Shown here piece by piece: positions 61,429 to 64,000 of a stretch of 64,000 nt of DNA; positions within the stretch are counted from its first letter, which is position 1; the number at the start of each line of letters is the position of its first letter. Below the pieces are notes generated by a model. It searched no databases, had not been told where the DNA came from, and was given only the letters and a program-made list of their open reading frames with translations. The translations under genes were made by a program, and so were the position numbers. Source of the stretch: Lumnitzera littorea (taxonomy: Eukaryota > Streptophyta > Magnoliopsida > Myrtales > Combretaceae); contig JAMXBB010000001.1 in assembly GCA_024138015.1 (NCBI GenBank), forward strand, positions 133,253,143 to 133,317,142, written 5' to 3'.

Positions 61429-64000
61429 TGTTATGTCCCAAACTCAAGGAGTCGTAGCAACCTCGCCATGTAAATTGACCTAGGTTAGAAGCTATTTACT
61501 TTAGCTGTTAACGTAAGTATAGTCTATACAAGGCGAATGACAACTCAACTAGCTTTGAAGCAGTCAGATGGGTACCTGTAGTATATAAGACTTGTAGAGT
61601 AACACTTTATAAAATATATTTTTTTAAATCTAAAGATAGTTTAGATATTTTACATAGCTTTATATACATTCAAAGTTTGAGAGTTTTCAAAAGACCTGTA
61701 TAACTCTACAAGAAGACTACACTACATATTATAGGTATATCGGTGAGCCAACGAAAATTATAAGGCCTCTTAAGAAGACCTTATAGTCTTTCCACAAAAG
61801 AAAAACAAAAGTAACATAAGCATTGATCCATTCATTAGACTTCAACACCTCACTCACCAGTCCATCAGAAGTAACCTACGAATGATTGTAACGAGACATC
61901 TTCAGGTACTACTCCATACTTGCAAAACAATCCATTGGGATGTAAGCTCAACTAGCTTAGTAAGAAGAGATGGAGTTATAAGAGTACATTAACAAGCATA
62001 GTTGTTTAATCATTATTTAAATGTAAATACAATAGGCAAATTATGGATCATCACATAATGCTTAACTAGTCTATTGTGAAATTAGAAAAATTTCATCTGC
62101 TTTAACCCGGAGTAAGGAGTTTCAATGTGATGTTATCAAACTAAATTTGGGCTTATGCAATGGAGAACACCCTCCTTCCTAGGCAACATTTGAACCATGG
62201 TTCCTAACCTTGCCGCGATCCCCTCTCCTATCACTTAGTTCGGCTGAGGATTGTCGAGCCTAATTTTTTTTCTGGTTTTTATAAAAATAGTCTTCTTTAA
62301 ACCGATCAATATTAAATTTCACCCGTTTAATACTAATTCTTGACTAAGGTTTGAAGAAAATCGGTTCTTTTTATCTTTTAAAACAATTTAGATTCACTAC
62401 CCAATCGAGGCCAAGAAATGGTTTAGGTTAAAATCAAACGATAGATTTGGTTTTGATCTAGACATTAGTTCACATAGAAAAAAAAAAAAACGATTTTAAA
62501 GAAAAAGTTTTTGAAAAACCAGAGAAATGAGTCTAGGGGTTAGATTTTTTAAACCCTTACAAGTATCATCCACTTTCCAATTTTAGACTTAATCTCTTAA
62601 AAATCACTTTTTAAAAATTATCCTATGAAACCAAATTTAATTATGGATTAATAAATTGGGTTAAATTGAGTGAAACTATACTAAAGTGGAAAAAATAGGT
62701 TTTTTCATTTTTTACCGTCGCTTTAGAGATGCCTATGTACCCGCTATTCGAAATCAGACATATATAATTCTTCTTATAAAACTTTACTATGTTAGATTCA
62801 TTCTAATTTTAAGAACATGTCGAGTTTACGTTTTAAGTGGGTTCGGGTTTTATTGAGAAAAGTCTAAACAACTCTAAATTAGGGTTTATTTTTGGAAAGT
62901 TCTAAAAAATTTTCCAATTTTGAAAGGGTCCATTCATTTTTTATTTTTTGAAAAATAATTTTTCTAAGTAATTAAATAAATTTGTTATTTATTTGCTTTT
63001 TTAATTATTTTCTATTTTACCATTATTATTCTAGTTATGTATTACTATTTTGATTATAACCTAAACTTTTCTTTCCCTTTTTTTTTATTTTCTATTTTTT
63101 TTGTTTTTCTTCCTTCTCTTTTTTTCTTTTTTCTTTTCTTTTCTTTTACAACTAAAATTATAACAATAAAAAAATGAAAATAAAAAGCAAAAATCCCTTA
63201 AACTCCTTTGTTTTTTCAATACATTTTTTGTGACTTTTCCAATTTTCTACTTTTTGTAATTTTTTTCATTTTCTAACTTTTTGTACTTTTTCTAAGTTTC
63301 TTATTTTTTGGTTTTTCCTAAATAAGAACCTTTTACTTTATCCTAAATAGTCTTAAAAAAGGAGGCAAAAAATAGGGTGTCTACAAGGGTATGACCATTT
63401 CCATTATCCTTATCAAAGTGTCAGTATTTAGTCTGACAACCTAATCATTATTCCTATTAGGTTTTCGTGAATGTCAAGTTAGATTTTAGTTAATTTAAAA
63501 TTAATCTAGATTATAAGGTGAGCAACTAAGTTTATACACGCTATACATGATATGTTCAAGCAAAAAAAAGTACTCGAAGTTTAACTCTCAATCATCAATT
63601 AGTATCACAAGCACATAAATAGTACACGCACAAACAATCTTGCTACAACCACAAATAAGTATTCTTAAGTCTCCAAGTATCTTGATATGATAATCTAACA
63701 TGCTATGAAGCATCAATCCCAACTTATCTGCATTTACAAGTGACTTACTCTTAATTATTGCCTCTTTGCTCTTCAATTGTCCCTAAAAATATACATTAGA
63801 TTAGTTTTCAAGCCTTTATTCATTAGCTATTAGTTTGTTTTATACATTTTTGTTATTTTGTCATAAATTTTATAAGTTATTTTCACTTACAAATCATAAT
63901 TTCTTGACCAATCACTGATTTCTATAAGTGACCCTAAGTTACCAAATCCTCTAAGTTAGGTTTTGAGTGATTTTATAGTAATTTTGTTTAATAAAAAATC
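61429..64000 (-). mobile_element. long LTR related to family A, copy 5 (reverse strand), cut by the window end
   Basis: Starts TGTTATGTCCC and aligns with copy 4 (55350 onward): GTTAGAAGCTAT at 61486, AGCTTTGAAGCAGTCAGATG at 61551, GGAGAACACCCTCC at 62162, the CACTTAGTTCGGCTGAGG U3 block at 62232, then after a nested insertion the CAATCATCAATTAGTATCAC block near 63588. The reverse complement of family-A copy 3 shares CAACTCAACTAGCTT with 61540 onward. It continues past the right edge. Confidence 0.65.
62252..63385. mobile_element. nested solo LTR of 1134 bp with 5-bp target duplication
   Basis: Starts TGTCGAGCC and ends GGTGTCTACA, between AGGAT (62247-62251) and AGGGT (63386-63390), a 5-bp duplication with one transition. 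The host LTR aligns with copy 4 on both sides of it (62240 with 56062; 63390 with about 56090). The GGTGTCTACA end and the T-rich body are seen in Tat-like gypsy LTRs, but the family is not certain. If the ends are read as + strand TG...CA, either orientation is possible. There is no internal region, so it is a solo LTR. Confidence 0.75.

Noticed and set aside
55350..63999. One complete element with LTRs at 55350 and 61429 around gag-pol
   Set aside because: These two direct repeats match family A in reverse orientation, while gag-pol runs forward and has its own 505-bp LTR and primer site at 57164-57683.
1..64000. CRISPR arrays, rRNA, tRNA, known microRNA precursors or organelle insertions
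   Set aside because: Looked for by eye on both strands and none could be supported. tRNA and microRNA detection by eye is weak, so a tRNAscan-SE run and small-RNA mapping would settle it.

Overview
The window is nuclear DNA of a flowering plant, most likely a eudicot. It is AT-rich and intron-bearing, with two single-copy-type plant genes separated by long stretches of decayed LTR retrotransposons. Nothing in the sequence identifies the species.

Two genes are intact. On the + strand at 20741-23902 is a four-exon group-A bZIP factor of the ABF/AREB family (444 aa), which acts in abscisic acid signalling. ACGT-core (ABRE-type) sites lie about 0.8 kb upstream. On the - strand at 40873-34502 is an eight-exon gene for THO complex subunit 5 (809 aa), a nuclear mRNA-export factor. 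Its first intron carries an LTR-like segment and a LINE remnant, and its second intron carries a run of 21 G.

The rest is mainly retrotransposon wreckage. Region by region: 1-5446 is a Ty3/gypsy reverse transcriptase remnant, polypurine tract and 3' LTR (here called family A). 5447-9980 is an antisense Ty3/gypsy gag-pol with its primer binding site. 12100-14573 is a long LTR of family B. 14590-18200 holds degenerate repeats, a 386-bp tandem duplication and a GC-rich promoter-like island. 26817-32113 holds two family-A LTRs head to head. 43195-47000 holds an LTR fragment and a small LTR-paired element without gag-pol. 48355-53091 is a second family-B LTR split by a 3.65-kb solo LTR with a near-perfect 5-bp target duplication. 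53453-54252 is another LTR-like piece. 55350-64000 holds two antisense A-like LTRs around a broken gag-pol element with its own 505-bp LTR, plus a 1.13-kb solo LTR nested in the right one.

All mobile-element reading frames are broken, many at TAG or TGA where Trp, Gln or Arg is expected, which fits decay of methylated DNA. No CRISPR array, rRNA, tRNA, organelle insert or clearly new system was found. The most unusual items are the nested solo LTRs with readable target duplications, the inverted block inside one LTR, the G21 tract in the THO5 intron, the palindrome cluster at 48.02-48.12 kb, and the orphan GC-rich island at about 18 kb.
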